Assembly (NCBI GenBank): GCA_050260055.1
Contig: JBLNBO010000035.1
Location: 1 to 64,000, forward strand
Origin: JBLMYQ01 sp050260055
Lineage (GTDB): Bacteria > Bacillota > Clostridia > Acetivibrionales > UBA4821
DNA: 64,000 bases
Direction of reading: 5' to 3'
The notes under the pieces were generated by a model. It did not search any database. It was not told the origin of the DNA and worked only from the letters and a program-made list of their open reading frames with translations. Below are positions 26,114-35,278 of this stretch, piece by piece; the first letter of the stretch is position 1, and the number at the start of each line of letters is the position of its first letter. The translations under genes and the position numbers were made by a program.

Positions 26114-27424
26114 TTAGCGGTGGAAATAAGCTGGAGCTTCTTTATTTATAGTTTTTTTCAACGGATTGACAATATCGCATTGAAATGGCTCAACTACTGA
26201 TTTGCTATCGGTGCATGAGAATTCGCCATGTATATCTTTCTTATATGTTTCAGTATTTGTAACAAATTTTCCATGTGAATCGATGTCACAATATACTACA
26301 ACCGTATCAGACTCAAAGTTGTCCCGTTTTCTAGATGTGGAATCTGGCATCCCGGTTCGAAGCAATGCTTTTGTACTTTTACAGGAGTCTTTGTAACTTA
26401 AAATATGAAACGGCTTTTTAACCTCTCCTTTTATTTCCCCATCGGGAATTATTTGAAAAAACAGAAAGGCTTGTACTTCTTTACAGTTTATTGCGCCATA
26501 CAAAACTTTTGGGGTATCATCCATTTTATGCAGAGGAACAAGGCGGCCATTTTTCTCGCCAAATAGGGTTGTTATAGGTATGGTATAATTACCGCCATTT
26601 GAGGCAGAATGGTTTGGATTTGGGACTGAGAAATAATAATCATAAATATGTTTGTTGTGAAGGTTATCTAACCCTTGAAAGTTGTTTTCTGCTACATATC
26701 CGTGATGTATTGATGCTAGAGTATCGTCTTTCGCTCCATCAAATCTATCGGCAGAGGGGAAGGTACGGTTTGCCAAACCTGAGAATTTATACTCGTATGA
26801 ATGACTGTTTAATGCGGATTTACCAATCTCATTAGGCTTAATGTGCATTGATACTTGTCCATGACCGGGAACGTCGATAATAAAAGTATCTTTGCCCTGC
26901 TCATCTTTAGAGAATCCCCAGCTGGGAAAAAGACGGCTCATTTCTGGAGTGCGCAGTTTATCAACAACTTCTTTAATAAGATAAGCTTTTAATGCATAAA
27001 ATACCTGCATCTTTTGTATAAGCTCATTTGAAACCTTAGAAGGCTTTTCGCTTTTATTAAGACAGGAAAGGACATTTTTTACTGAATGGGCAGCTTTATT
27101 AGCCCAAAATGCTGCTCTTACAGCTTTGATTAAATTATCGGGTTCTGCTTCTTCAAAAAAGGCAGTCTTATTAAATTGTTCGAAAGATTCAAATTCTATA
27201 TTCTTTGCTCTTTTAATTTCAGCATGTTTTAAAATAAAGTTTCGATAAATCAAATCATATTTTGAGAGATTTTGAGCCCTTTTTTCATCAGGAGTTGAGG
27301 GGCTAATTTCTATAAGCCTTAATAGAGTACTAAGCTCTTTCCATAATTCAGAAGAAGCCAAGCTTTTTTCTTGTGTTGTTAAGTTTTGACTATGATTTGG
27401 TTTTCTATAATTTCTTTGTGCCAT
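26114..27424 (-). CDS. Uncharacterised 436-residue protein
   Basis: I do not recognise this family. The N-terminal ~170 residues are helical and basic, with the segment KAVRAAFWANKAAHSV near residue 105; the next part looks beta-rich (FIIDVPGHGQVSMHI, YTIPITTLFG, FLFFQIIPDG), and the C-terminus carries a few Cys and many Ser/Thr/Asp. No signal peptide or membrane segment. The ATG at 27424 is preferred to an upstream TTG because GGGGT lies 8 bp before it. It reads in the same direction as the HEPN-like gene 71 bp upstream, and both contain an A-x-F-W-A-x-[KR]-A helix, suggesting a shared module or origin. Confidence 0.55.
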   Translation of the reverse strand: MAQRNYRKPNHSQNLTTQEKSLASSELWKELSTLLRLIEISPSTPDEKRAQNLSKYDLIYRNFILKHAEIKRAKNIEFESFEQFNKTAFFEEAEPDNLIKAVRAAFWANKAAHSVKNVLSCLNKSEKPSKVSNELIQKMQVFYALKAYLIKEVVDKLRTPEMSRLFPSWGFSKDEQGKDTFIIDVPGHGQVSMHIKPNEIGKSALNSHSYEYKFSGLANRTFPSADRFDGAKDDTLASIHHGYVAENNFQGLDNLHNKHIYDYYFSVPNPNHSASNGGNYTIPITTLFGEKNGRLVPLHKMDDTPKVLYGAINCKEVQAFLFFQIIPDGEIKGEVKKPFHILSYKDSCKSTKALLRTGMPDSTSRKRDNFESDTVVVYCDIDSHGKFVTNTETYKKDIHGEFSCTDSKSVVEPFQCDIVNPLKKTINKEAPAYFHR

Positions 27425-27495
27425 AATCAAATACCCCAAGTGTTAGTTAATAGGAATAAGTTAGCAGCCAAAATTATTTAAAAGCTTAAAGTGAA

Positions 27496-27903
27496 TCAAA
27501 AGATGATATTCTTAAGGACTTTAACCAGTTCTATTGCGTGGTCAAGCAGCCTCTTTGAATGTTCTTTAAATAATACATCATTAACCTCCTCAAGTTCAGA
27601 GGATGAAATACCTATTGCATCTATAATTGTGTCATAAAAAATTGGTTCGATTGTTTCATGTTCGACTAAATGGTGCATGATTTCGGCTAAAGCAATCAGA
27701 CTATCGCTATCTTTATCAAAAAAATTTGCAACAGCTCTTGAGGCCCAAAAGATTGCTTCTGAACTTAAATCGATTGATTCGAGATAGTTGCCTTCATCAA
27801 AAAGTTCAAAGGCCTTCTTAGTATTATTTATAGCCTCATCAGCCATATTTCTTATTCTTTTTTTCATATCATCTGAGAACTGGTCATATTTACGGATTTC
27901 CAT
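27496..27903 (-). CDS. Small all-helical protein, HEPN-like
   Basis: The 135-residue protein is predicted all-helical. The stretch AFELFDEGNYLESIDLSSEA followed by FWASRAVANFF resembles the core helices of HEPN domains, which commonly read as helix, 'G-x-Y-x-x-A', then 'A-x-x-A-x-R-A'. I do not see the Rx4-6H ribonuclease motif (nearest is RLLDH), so nuclease activity should not be assumed. ATG behind GGAGGTGTC. Upstream of and co-directional with the 436-residue orphan. Tentative family call. Confidence 0.5.
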   Translation of the reverse strand: MEIRKYDQFSDDMKKRIRNMADEAINNTKKAFELFDEGNYLESIDLSSEAIFWASRAVANFFDKDSDSLIALAEIMHHLVEHETIEPIFYDTIIDAIGISSSELEEVNDVLFKEHSKRLLDHAIELVKVLKNIIF

Positions 27904-28220
27904 ATGACACCTCCAATCTTATTTTAGCATCTTTCTAAAAAAAATTCTATATTCTTCCTTATATAAAGAAAAAGATTAATCTTTATGAAAAACTTCTATC
28001 TGCTCAATAAAAGTTTAGAAATTAATATTATAAATAATCACAAAAAATGATATTAAAATAATTGCTGGTTGCTTATGAAAATATCTTTATTAAAAATAGA
28101 GTTTTATTATTTCATTATTAATTAATTTTGTTATAATATAGGAAAGTTTCATATATACTTAAGGTTTTAATTTGTTGATTTTTAATATAATGATGGAAAC
28201 AAAATTGAAGGGAGATAACT
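27904..28220. other. AT-rich divergent promoter interval
   Basis: This 317 bp spacer separates divergent genes. It is very A+T-rich. The clearest element is TATAAT at 28132-28137 preceded by TTG, an extended -10 for the aminotransferase; no good -35 is seen. No ORF, RNA structure or repeat stands out. Confidence 0.45.
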
Positions 28221-29405
28221 GTGGGCGAATATAATTTTGCAGCAAGAATGGCAGGATTAAACGAGAATGTTATAAGGGAGATATTTAAAATTGCTCAGAT
28301 GCCGGACATAATCTCTTTTGCAGGAGGACTTCCCTCCCCAGATTCTTTTCCTATTGAAGAAATAAAGGAAATCACAGCAAAAATTCTTGAACAAAACGGG
28401 AGCAAAATATTACAGTACGGTGTAACTGAAGGGTATAATCCCTTGAGAGAATTTATCGTATCATGGGTAAAAAGATATTCTATAGATACCGAAGTCGATA
28501 ATGTTCTTGTTGTTTCAGGCTCCTCGCAGGGAATAGATTTGGCGGCAAAGAGTTTTATTAATCCTGGAGACTATGTTCTTGTAGAAAATCCAACCTTCCT
28601 TTCTGCTATACAAACATTTAAAGGATATCAGGCCAGGATAGTTCCAGTAGAAATGGATGAGGACGGAATCATTCCTGAGGATTTAGAGTTAAAAATATCA
28701 GAGTTCAAGCCAAAACTGCTTTATACTATACCCCATTATCAAAATCCGACAGGAATAACCCTTTCTGAAGAAAGAAGGGAAAGGGTTATGAATATAATAA
28801 ACAGATCAAACGTAATAGTTTTGGAAGATGACCCATATGTAGAGCTTAGATATTATGCTGATATAAGATGCAAGGGCGAAAGGCTGCCTGCATTAAAATC
28901 TATGGATAAAAATAATCAGGTAATATATCTCGGAAGTTTTTCAAAGATTGTGTCACCAGGATTAAGAGTTGGATATGCAATTGCAGATAAGGAAATTTTA
29001 AGAAGAATGATAATATGCAAGCAGGCGAATGACTTACATACCCCTACACTTTCACAGGTAATTGTTCATGAATTTGCTACTACCAATCTGATTAGGCATA
29101 TTAGAAATATTAATGAAGATTACTCAAAGAAAAGAAATTTCATGATAGAAATGCTAGAAAAGCACATGAAGAAAAAGGCTGTATGGACAGAGCCTGATGG
29201 AGGATTATTCTTATGGCTTACAATCGACTCAAATGTGAAGACATCAGAGCTTTTAAAAACAGCAGTTGAAAATAAGGTTGCTTTTATACCTGGATTCCCC
29301 TTCTATGCGGAGGACGGCGGTGAAAATACCATGAGATTGAATTTCTCCAATGCTTCATTAAAAGATATTGAAATTGGAATTGAAAGATTAGCACAAATAG
29401 TTTGA
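28221..29405 (+). CDS. PLP-dependent aminotransferase, class I/II
   Basis: The 394-residue protein is a fold type I aminotransferase of the LysN / 2-aminoadipate-like group often related to MocR regulators. Seen: ISFAGGLPSPDSFP at the N-terminus, YGVTEGYNPLREFI, SGSSQGIDL, the HYQNPTGITLS segment, DDPYVELRY, and the PLP lysine in LGSFSKIVSPGLRVGY. Start is GTG behind AAGGGAGAT. glmU follows after a 60 bp gap. The amino donor and acceptor cannot be told from sequence. Confidence 0.85.
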   Translation: MGEYNFAARMAGLNENVIREIFKIAQMPDIISFAGGLPSPDSFPIEEIKEITAKILEQNGSKILQYGVTEGYNPLREFIVSWVKRYSIDTEVDNVLVVSGSSQGIDLAAKSFINPGDYVLVENPTFLSAIQTFKGYQARIVPVEMDEDGIIPEDLELKISEFKPKLLYTIPHYQNPTGITLSEERRERVMNIINRSNVIVLEDDPYVELRYYADIRCKGERLPALKSMDKNNQVIYLGSFSKIVSPGLRVGYAIADKEILRRMIICKQANDLHTPTLSQVIVHEFATTNLIRHIRNINEDYSKKRNFMIEMLEKHMKKKAVWTEPDGGLFLWLTIDSNVKTSELLKTAVENKVAFIPGFPFYAEDGGENTMRLNFSNASLKDIEIGIERLAQIV

Positions 29406-29465
29406 CCCCTAGCCCCTCCCTTTATAATAGAGGGGAAGAAAAGAAACAAATAGATGGAGGTAGAT

Positions 29466-30845
29466 ATGACGGATTTTATGGCAGTAATACTTGCAGCAGG
29501 TGAAGGAAAAAGAATGAAAACAAAGCATTCAAAGGTAACCCATAAGATATTAGGCAAAGCTCTAATAGAATGGGTTTATGATGCTGCCAAGGCAGCGGGA
29601 ATAGATAAGAATATTATTGTTATTGGGCATAAGGCAGAAGAAGTAAAAGCTTGCATGGGAAATAAAGCAGATTATGCAGTTCAGGAACAGCAGTTGGGGA
29701 CTGGTCATGCAGTTATGCAGGCGTTACCTTTAATTGAAAGTAAAAAAGGTAACACCATAATAATGTGCGGCGATATGCCTTTGATTAATTCTAAGACAAT
29801 AAAAGAAGCTGTTGAAAACCATCTGAAGGCTAAAAGCGCGGGAACTATAATTACCGCTGATTTTGATAATCCTACCGGATATGGGCGTATTGTTAAGGAT
29901 AAAAGCGGGAAGGTAATAAAAATCATTGAAGAGAAGGATGCATCTCCGGATGAAAGAGCGATAAAGGAAATCAACTCCGGACTTTACTGCTTTGATACTG
30001 CGTTGCTGATTGATGCGGTGGGCAAAATTAAAAATGACAATAAACAAAAGGAATATTACCTTACTGATGTTATAGAGATTCTGATAAAAGACGGCAAGAA
30101 AGTTGACACATATAAGATAGCAAATAACTTTGAGATTATGGGCATAAATGATAGAAGCCAGCTTAGCCAGGCGGAGTGCATAATGAGAAAAGAGGTGCTG
30201 GAGAATTACATGAAGTCCGGTGTTACAATAATGAGCCCGGATACTATTACTATTCAACCTCAAGCTCAAATAGGTATAGATACGGTTATTTATCCTGGGA
30301 CAATTATTGAAGGCGATACAAAAATCGGTGAAGGATGTATAATCGGGCCTAATTCAAGGCTTGTTGATTCAGTAGTAGAAGATGGTGCTGAGGTGCAGTA
30401 TTCTGTCATCCTAAGCAGCTCAATCGGAAAAGAATCTCATATCGGACCTTTTGCGTATTTAAGACCTGGAAGTAAGATTGGTGCTGGTGTGAAAATTGGG
30501 GACTTTGTAGAGATTAAGAATTCAGTTATTGGTGATAAGTCAAAGGTTTCGCATCTTTCATATATAGGTGACTGCGATGTGGGGCAGAATGTCAATGTTG
30601 GCTGTGGCACAGTAGTTGTTAACTATGATGGGGTTAAAAAGCATAGAAGTGTTATTGAAGATAATGCATTCATCGGATGCAATACAAACTTGGTATCGCC
30701 GGTAAAGGTTGGCAAAAATGCTTATACTGCGGCAGGTTCGACAATAACAGATGAAGTGCCGGAAGATTCGCTGGCAATTGCAAGATCAAGGCAGGAGAAT
30801 AAGGAAGGCTGGGTTAAGAGAAGAATAGAGAAAAAGAACGGTTGA
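29466..30845 (+). CDS. glmU: Bifunctional UDP-GlcNAc pyrophosphorylase / GlcN-1-P acetyltransferase
   Basis: The 459-residue enzyme makes UDP-N-acetylglucosamine for peptidoglycan and other glycans. The N-terminal uridylyltransferase has AVILAAGEGKRMKTK and the C-terminal part is a left-handed beta-helix of hexapeptide repeats (IGEGCIIGPNS, IGAGVKIGDFVEIKNS, NVNVGCGTVVVNYDG). The ATG at 29466 is chosen with GGAGG 5 bp upstream; an ATG at 29454 overlaps that site. The stop codon lies inside the terminator stem. Unlike many Clostridia, no prs follows. Confidence 0.96.
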   Translation: MTDFMAVILAAGEGKRMKTKHSKVTHKILGKALIEWVYDAAKAAGIDKNIIVIGHKAEEVKACMGNKADYAVQEQQLGTGHAVMQALPLIESKKGNTIIMCGDMPLINSKTIKEAVENHLKAKSAGTIITADFDNPTGYGRIVKDKSGKVIKIIEEKDASPDERAIKEINSGLYCFDTALLIDAVGKIKNDNKQKEYYLTDVIEILIKDGKKVDTYKIANNFEIMGINDRSQLSQAECIMRKEVLENYMKSGVTIMSPDTITIQPQAQIGIDTVIYPGTIIEGDTKIGEGCIIGPNSRLVDSVVEDGAEVQYSVILSSSIGKESHIGPFAYLRPGSKIGAGVKIGDFVEIKNSVIGDKSKVSHLSYIGDCDVGQNVNVGCGTVVVNYDGVKKHRSVIEDNAFIGCNTNLVSPVKVGKNAYTAAGSTITDEVPEDSLAIARSRQENKEGWVKRRIEKKNG

Positions 30846-30862
30846 AAAGCCGTTCTTTTTTT
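30832..30862 (+). terminator. Terminator overlapping the glmU stop codon
   Basis: AGAACGG and CCGTTCT pair around TTGAAAAG, and T7 follows. Confidence 0.8.
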
Positions 30863-30994
30863 GATAGACTATTTTTTAAATATTTAATATATAAATGGTT
30901 ACTCTATTGATAATTTCAAGAAGGGGGATAAAAAGGTAGTAGGTATATATCTTTAAATATAGAGTAGGACGTTAATTAGAAGGGAAGTGGGAAT

Positions 30995-31738
30995 ATGAGG
31001 TATGCTCAGACAGTAAGAAAAACGCCGCTTAAAAAGAAATTTAGAATTCTACTTTTTAGGCATGGAGAAGCATGGCATAATGTTGGCAGGTTTGATGGCA
31101 CACATGACTGTTATATTACATTAACTAACTTGGGTCTTCAGCAGGCACATAAACTTGGGGAGTTCTTATACTACTTTGTTAGAAATGAAGGTGTTGATTT
31201 AAGAACGGCTAGATTATGGACAAGCCCTTTTGTGCGGGCGGTTGAAACAGCCCAAACAGTACGGGAGTATTTACCCTTTTCAGAGGTGAGACAAGATTTC
31301 TGCCTTAGAGAGAAAGATTTCGGAATTTTCCAGTGGTCGCCTTATGAAGATTGGCATAATATTGATTTGCAATCATTTGAACATTTCAATCGTTGTGAAG
31401 AGGCAGGGGCAAAAATTCTTGCCGGAGTACCTCTTGGCGAAAGTGTTGCTCAGATGATTGACCGTACAAGACCCTTCTCGGGAACTTTAGCGCGGGATAG
31501 AGATTACAGAGGAATAGAAAGTGCCTTTGTTTCTGGTCATGGCTGGTCAAACCGGGGGGTTGCTTTCAATACACTACATCAAGACCTTGATGCAATTGAA
31601 AAATCAACTAATCCCGAAAACTGCGCAGTAAGATATATATTGGCTGAGCAGGAAGAGCGCGAGCTAATAATTGACAATAGGATTAGAAGAATTAGGTCGT
31701 ATAAATATAGAGATATGGGATACATTTATAAGGGATAG
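30995..31738 (+). CDS. Histidine phosphatase superfamily protein
   Basis: The 247-residue protein carries the branch 1 histidine phosphatase signature LLFRHGEAWHNV, the DCYITLTNLG-LQQAHKLGEF segment, SPFVRAVETAQTV and the second catalytic His in FVSGHGWSNRG. The group includes phosphoglycerate mutases and many unrelated phosphatases; with gpmI present, this is probably a general phosphatase. Single-gene unit with its own terminator. Substrate unknown. Confidence 0.8.
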   Translation: MRYAQTVRKTPLKKKFRILLFRHGEAWHNVGRFDGTHDCYITLTNLGLQQAHKLGEFLYYFVRNEGVDLRTARLWTSPFVRAVETAQTVREYLPFSEVRQDFCLREKDFGIFQWSPYEDWHNIDLQSFEHFNRCEEAGAKILAGVPLGESVAQMIDRTRPFSGTLARDRDYRGIESAFVSGHGWSNRGVAFNTLHQDLDAIEKSTNPENCAVRYILAEQEERELIIDNRIRRIRSYKYRDMGYIYKG

Positions 31739-31764
31739 CCGATTGGCTATCCCTTATTTTTTTT
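31732..31764 (+). terminator. Terminator after the histidine phosphatase gene
   Basis: GGGATAGCC and GGCTATCCC flank GATT and are followed by TTATTTTTTT; the stem includes the stop codon. Confidence 0.85.
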
Positions 31765-31778
31765 AAAAATAACACTTG

Positions 31779-31806
31779 TTGACATTTGTTTTAAATACTA
31801 TATAAT
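31779..31806 (+). promoter_or_regulatory. Promoter of the thrS T-box transcript
   Basis: Perfect TTGACA (31779-31784) and TATAAT (31801-31806) with a 16 bp spacer, just before the T-box leader. Confidence 0.75.
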
Positions 31807-31824
31807 AAAATAAATAAATATTTA

Positions 31825-32028
31825 CGACAATGATGGGACGAGTAAGTTGAGAAGTACTTTTAGAGAGAGAAGGACGTGGCTGGAATCCTTCTTAAGAGAT
31901 ATCAACCCAAGACTACCCCGGAGTTTGCGAAAGCCGTTGATAACGATATAGTCAAGAATGAGTAAAATAACAGGGTGGAACCGCGTTAATGACGCCCCTG
32001 CGGAATGAACTTCCGCAGGGGTTTTTTT
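31825..32028 (+). promoter_or_regulatory. T-box riboswitch leader controlling thrS
   Basis: The leader contains the T-box core AGGGTGGAACCGCG (31972-31985), which pairs with the acceptor end of uncharged tRNA, and the Stem I landmarks GGGACGAGTA and AGAGAGAG with the distal loop GGCTGGAAT. A candidate threonine specifier ACC lies at 31905-31907, next to a TCAAC strand that can pair with GTTGA upstream. It ends in a strong terminator, CCCCTGCGGAA/TTCCGCAGGGG plus T7. Class is certain; the specifier position is inferred, supported by the downstream gene. Confidence 0.92.
31994..32028 (+). terminator. Regulated terminator of the T-box
   Basis: An 11 bp G+C-rich stem (CCCCTGCGGAA with TTCCGCAGGGG) and T7. 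Its 5' arm lies just after the T-box sequence, as required for competing antiterminator pairing. Confidence 0.9.
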
Positions 32029-32188
32029 ATGCAATTAATCTTTTAACAAAAAGGAAAAACAAGTTTCTTCATAAAATCTGTTTTTTCTTTTAGATACCTA
32101 TAATCAAAATAAAAATAATATAATATGCCTCTGATTCCCTCCTATCGTAGAGATAGAGGGGGGAGGGGGTGAGTTGGGAGGAATTATT

Positions 32189-34096
32189 ATGATAAAAATT
32201 ATGTTGAAAGATGGTTCAATCAGGGAATATGAAAAAGGAACCACAGTAATGCAGATTGTTGAATCCATCAGCCAAGGGCTTGCAAGAGAGGCTGTTGCTG
32301 CTGATTTGGACGGAAGGATTGTGGATTTATCCACACCAGTTGAGAAAGATTCTTCATTGAACATTCTAAAGTTTGATGATGAAGATGGTAAAAAGGCATA
32401 CCGTCATACATCATCACACATTCTTGCACAAGCGGTTAAGAGATTATACCCAAATGTTAAGCTTGCAATCGGTCCTGCAATAGACAGTGGTTTTTACTAT
32501 GACTTTGACCTTGACAGCCCATTCTCTCCAGAAGATTTGGAGAAAATTGAGAAGGAAATGGAAATTGTAATTAAAGAGGACCTTAAACTTGAAAGGTTTT
32601 CACTGCCAAGAGACCAGGCAATAAAGCTTATGAAAGAAAAGGGCGAGATTTATAAAGTTGAGCTTATTCAGGACTTACCTGAGGATGAAGAAATATCATT
32701 CTATAAGCAAGGGGATTTTGTTGACCTTTGTGCCGGCCCGCATATTCCTTCAACAGGACGCGTAAAGGCATTCAAGCTTTTGTCTGTTGCCGGAGCATAC
32801 TGGAGAGGCAGTGAAAAGAACAAAATGCTTCAGAGAATATATGGAACTTCCTTTGCCAAGAAATCAGACCTTGATGCATATTTGAATATGCTTGAAGAAG
32901 CAAAGAAGAGAGACCATAGAAAATTAGGTAAAGAGCTTGATTTGTTTATGCTTGCTGATGAAGGCCCTGGCTTTCCATTCTTCCTGCCAAAAGGAATGGT
33001 TATCAGAAACATTCTTGAAGATTTCTGGAGGAGTGAGCACAAGAAAAGAGGATATCAGGAAATCAAGACTCCTATTATATTAAATGAGGACCTCTGGCAT
33101 CGTTCAGGACACTGGGATCATTATAAAGAAAATATGTATTTCACAAATATTGATGAACAGACTTATGCCGTTAAGCCCATGAACTGCCCGGGCGGAATGC
33201 TTGCCTATAAGAGAAAGATTCATTCCTATAGGGATTTCCCACAGAGGGTTGCAGAACTGGGATTGGTTCACAGACATGAATTATCAGGAGCTCTTCATGG
33301 TCTGTTCAGGGTAAGATGCTTTACGCAGGATGACGCGCATATCTTTATGCTTCCTGAGCAAATTAGAGATGAAATAATCGGTGTAATCGATTTAATTGAT
33401 TATGTATACAGCGTCTTTGGGTTCAAGTATAAGGTTGAGTTGTCAACAAGGCCTGAAAATTCAATGGGAAGCGATGAAGATTGGAATCATGCAACCAATT
33501 CTCTTAAAGAAGCATTAGAATACAAGGGCATGGACTATAAAATTAACGAAGGGGACGGAGCATTTTACGGTCCGAAGATTGATTTCCATCTTGAAGATTC
33601 TATCGGCAGAACATGGCAGTGCGGGACAATACAGCTTGACTTCCAGATGCCTGAAAAATTCGACCTAACCTATGTCGGAAGTGATGGCGAGAAGCACAGG
33701 CCTGTGATGATTCACAGAGTTGCATTTGGAAGTATAGAAAGATTTTTGGCTATTTTGACAGAACATTATGCAGGTGCATTCCCACTTTGGATTGCCCCGG
33801 TGCAGGTAAAGATACTTCCGGTATTGGATAAGCATATTGAATATGCAAATAGCGTTCTTAAAAAGCTTGAAAGCATGAATATAAGAGCTGAAATTGATCC
33901 AAGAAATGAAAAAATCGGTTACAAGGTTAGAGAAGCACAGCTTGAGAAAGTTCCTTACATGCTTGTAGTAGGAGATAAAGAAGTAGAAACTAATTCTATA
34001 GCTGTAAGAAGCAGAAAAGAAGGTGACCTGGGGCCGCTAAACATGGAAGATTTCATTTCAAAAGTTGCAAAAGAAGTTGAAGAAAGAAGCATTTAA
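32189..34096 (+). CDS. thrS: Threonyl-tRNA synthetase
   Basis: The 635-residue class II synthetase charges tRNA-Thr. Domains in order: TGS (1-60), the editing domain with HTSSHILAQAV and CAGPHIPSTG, the catalytic core (motif 2 RHELSGALHGLFRVRCF, zinc ligand Cys in MNCPGG, motif 3 region HRVAFGSIERFLA) and the anticodon-binding domain. The ATG at 32189 with GGGAGG upstream is preferred to the TTG at 32174. Expression is governed by the T-box leader. A CCCTCC/GGGAGG-type inverted motif (about 32130-32168) lies between the two. Confidence 0.97.
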   Translation: MIKIMLKDGSIREYEKGTTVMQIVESISQGLAREAVAADLDGRIVDLSTPVEKDSSLNILKFDDEDGKKAYRHTSSHILAQAVKRLYPNVKLAIGPAIDSGFYYDFDLDSPFSPEDLEKIEKEMEIVIKEDLKLERFSLPRDQAIKLMKEKGEIYKVELIQDLPEDEEISFYKQGDFVDLCAGPHIPSTGRVKAFKLLSVAGAYWRGSEKNKMLQRIYGTSFAKKSDLDAYLNMLEEAKKRDHRKLGKELDLFMLADEGPGFPFFLPKGMVIRNILEDFWRSEHKKRGYQEIKTPIILNEDLWHRSGHWDHYKENMYFTNIDEQTYAVKPMNCPGGMLAYKRKIHSYRDFPQRVAELGLVHRHELSGALHGLFRVRCFTQDDAHIFMLPEQIRDEIIGVIDLIDYVYSVFGFKYKVELSTRPENSMGSDEDWNHATNSLKEALEYKGMDYKINEGDGAFYGPKIDFHLEDSIGRTWQCGTIQLDFQMPEKFDLTYVGSDGEKHRPVMIHRVAFGSIERFLAILTEHYAGAFPLWIAPVQVKILPVLDKHIEYANSVLKKLESMNIRAEIDPRNEKIGYKVREAQLEKVPYMLVVGDKEVETNSIAVRSRKEGDLGPLNMEDFISKVAKEVEERSI

Positions 34097-34109
34097 ACAC
34101 ATAAGCGTT

Positions 34110-34146
34110 AAAAAAATTGGGTAATATATTTTTACCCAATTTTTTT
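34110..34146 (+). terminator. Terminator after thrS
   Basis: AAAATTGGGTA and TACCCAATTTT pair and are followed by T. It lies only 16 bp before the tepA start codon. Confidence 0.75.
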
Positions 34147-34161
34147 ATTTGGAGCGTGAAT

Positions 34162-34926
34162 ATGCATTCTGAAAACGATTTTACCCAAAAGGTTTCTTTC
34201 AGCGGAAATGAATTAGTTGAAGAAGAAAATAAGAAAGAAGAAAATCAAGCTGAAAATTTAAAGGACTTTGGCGAGATGAAAGTTCCTAATTCTAAGACCA
34301 ATATACACTGCCTTACAATAATTGGCCAGATAGAGGGGCATATTGTGCTGCCTTCACAGAATAAAACTACCAAGTATGAACATATTATCCCTCAGCTTGT
34401 TGCAATTGAAGATAGTCAGGAAATAGAGGGACTATTACTTATTCTAAATACGGTAGGAGGGGATGTCGAAGCTGGACTTGCCATAGCTGAAATGATTGCT
34501 ACCATGTCAAAACCTACGGTTTCATTGGTTTTGGGTGGAGGACATAGTATTGGTGTACCATTGGCTGTTGCTGCTGATTTCTCATATGTTGCGCCTTCTG
34601 CAACAATGACCATTCATCCAATCAGGCTTAATGGCATGATTATTGGAGTTCCCCAGACTTATGAATATTTTGAAAAAATGCAGCAGAGGGTTGTTCAATT
34701 TGTAGTAAAAAACTCAAAAATAAGTAGTGAAAAATTTAGAGATCTTATGCTAAAAACAGGCGAATTAGCAAATGATATCGGTACAGTATTGTTTGGCGAA
34801 GAAGCTGTTAGAAATGGAATTATTGATGCAGTAGGAGGAGTATCTGATTCCCTTAGAAAGCTTTATGAAATAATTGAACACAATAAAAATAGCGCTTCTT
34901 CTAGTGCGGGGAGGGATATAATGTGA
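34162..34926 (+). CDS. tepA: ClpP-like translocation-enhancing protease TepA
   Basis: The 254-residue protein is a ClpP/SppA-fold serine protease of the TepA (YmfB) family. Seen: LLLILNTVGGDVEAGLAIAE, the catalytic serine in GGGHSIGVPLAVAAD and the His in TMTIHPIRLNG. TepA is reported to support protein export in Bacillus. The first ~45 residues are acidic and low complexity. ATG at 34162 behind TTTGGAGCG. It overlaps the YlzJ-like gene by 4 bp, the same gene pair as in Bacillus. Confidence 0.87.
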   Translation: MHSENDFTQKVSFSGNELVEEENKKEENQAENLKDFGEMKVPNSKTNIHCLTIIGQIEGHIVLPSQNKTTKYEHIIPQLVAIEDSQEIEGLLLILNTVGGDVEAGLAIAEMIATMSKPTVSLVLGGGHSIGVPLAVAADFSYVAPSATMTIHPIRLNGMIIGVPQTYEYFEKMQQRVVQFVVKNSKISSEKFRDLMLKTGELANDIGTVLFGEEAVRNGIIDAVGGVSDSLRKLYEIIEHNKNSASSSAGRDIM

Positions 34927-35159
34927 TTCTGTATTCAATTATTCCTCCTGAGGTTGTATTCAGAAATATAGAAGAAGAAAATTACCCAAAACCAATAAAA
35001 GTTAAATATAAAGGCGAAATTATTGAAGTTATTCCAATTAATAAAGAGAAAACTGATTATTCGATTTCAAGGATACTAAGTTCATCGCCCAAAGCGTTTC
35101 TTAATCCTTCCTTTCAACCTGGTTCGGTAGTAAAAACCAATGAATTCGATATTATCTAA
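34923..35159 (+). CDS. YlzJ-like protein
   Basis: The 78-residue protein has the YlzJ pattern: an N-terminal LYSIIPPEVVF followed by a small beta domain (VKYKGEIIEVIPIN) and a C-terminal NPSFQPGSVV. The GTG start lies in the ATGTGA overlap with tepA, downstream of GGGAGGG, so it is translationally coupled. Function in any species is unclear; gene pairing with tepA is the main support besides the motif. Confidence 0.8.
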   Translation: MILYSIIPPEVVFRNIEEENYPKPIKVKYKGEIIEVIPINKEKTDYSISRILSSSPKAFLNPSFQPGSVVKTNEFDII

Positions 35160-35278
35160 TTTTTCATCATTGACCATTGAAAAAGTAAATAATTAATGAT
35201 AAATTATTGATACAATTGTCATATTGAAACATTTATAAAAATAGGCCTTTTTGATAATTTAGAAAGGAGATGTTTAAA

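Noticed and set aside
27496..27903. Active HEPN ribonuclease toxin
   Set aside because: The Rx4-6H motif is not present; only fold-level similarity is suggested.
30995..31738. Cofactor-dependent phosphoglycerate mutase (gpmA)
   Set aside because: It has the histidine phosphatase fold, but lacks the characteristic GpmA motifs beyond RHG, and gpmI already fills the glycolytic step.
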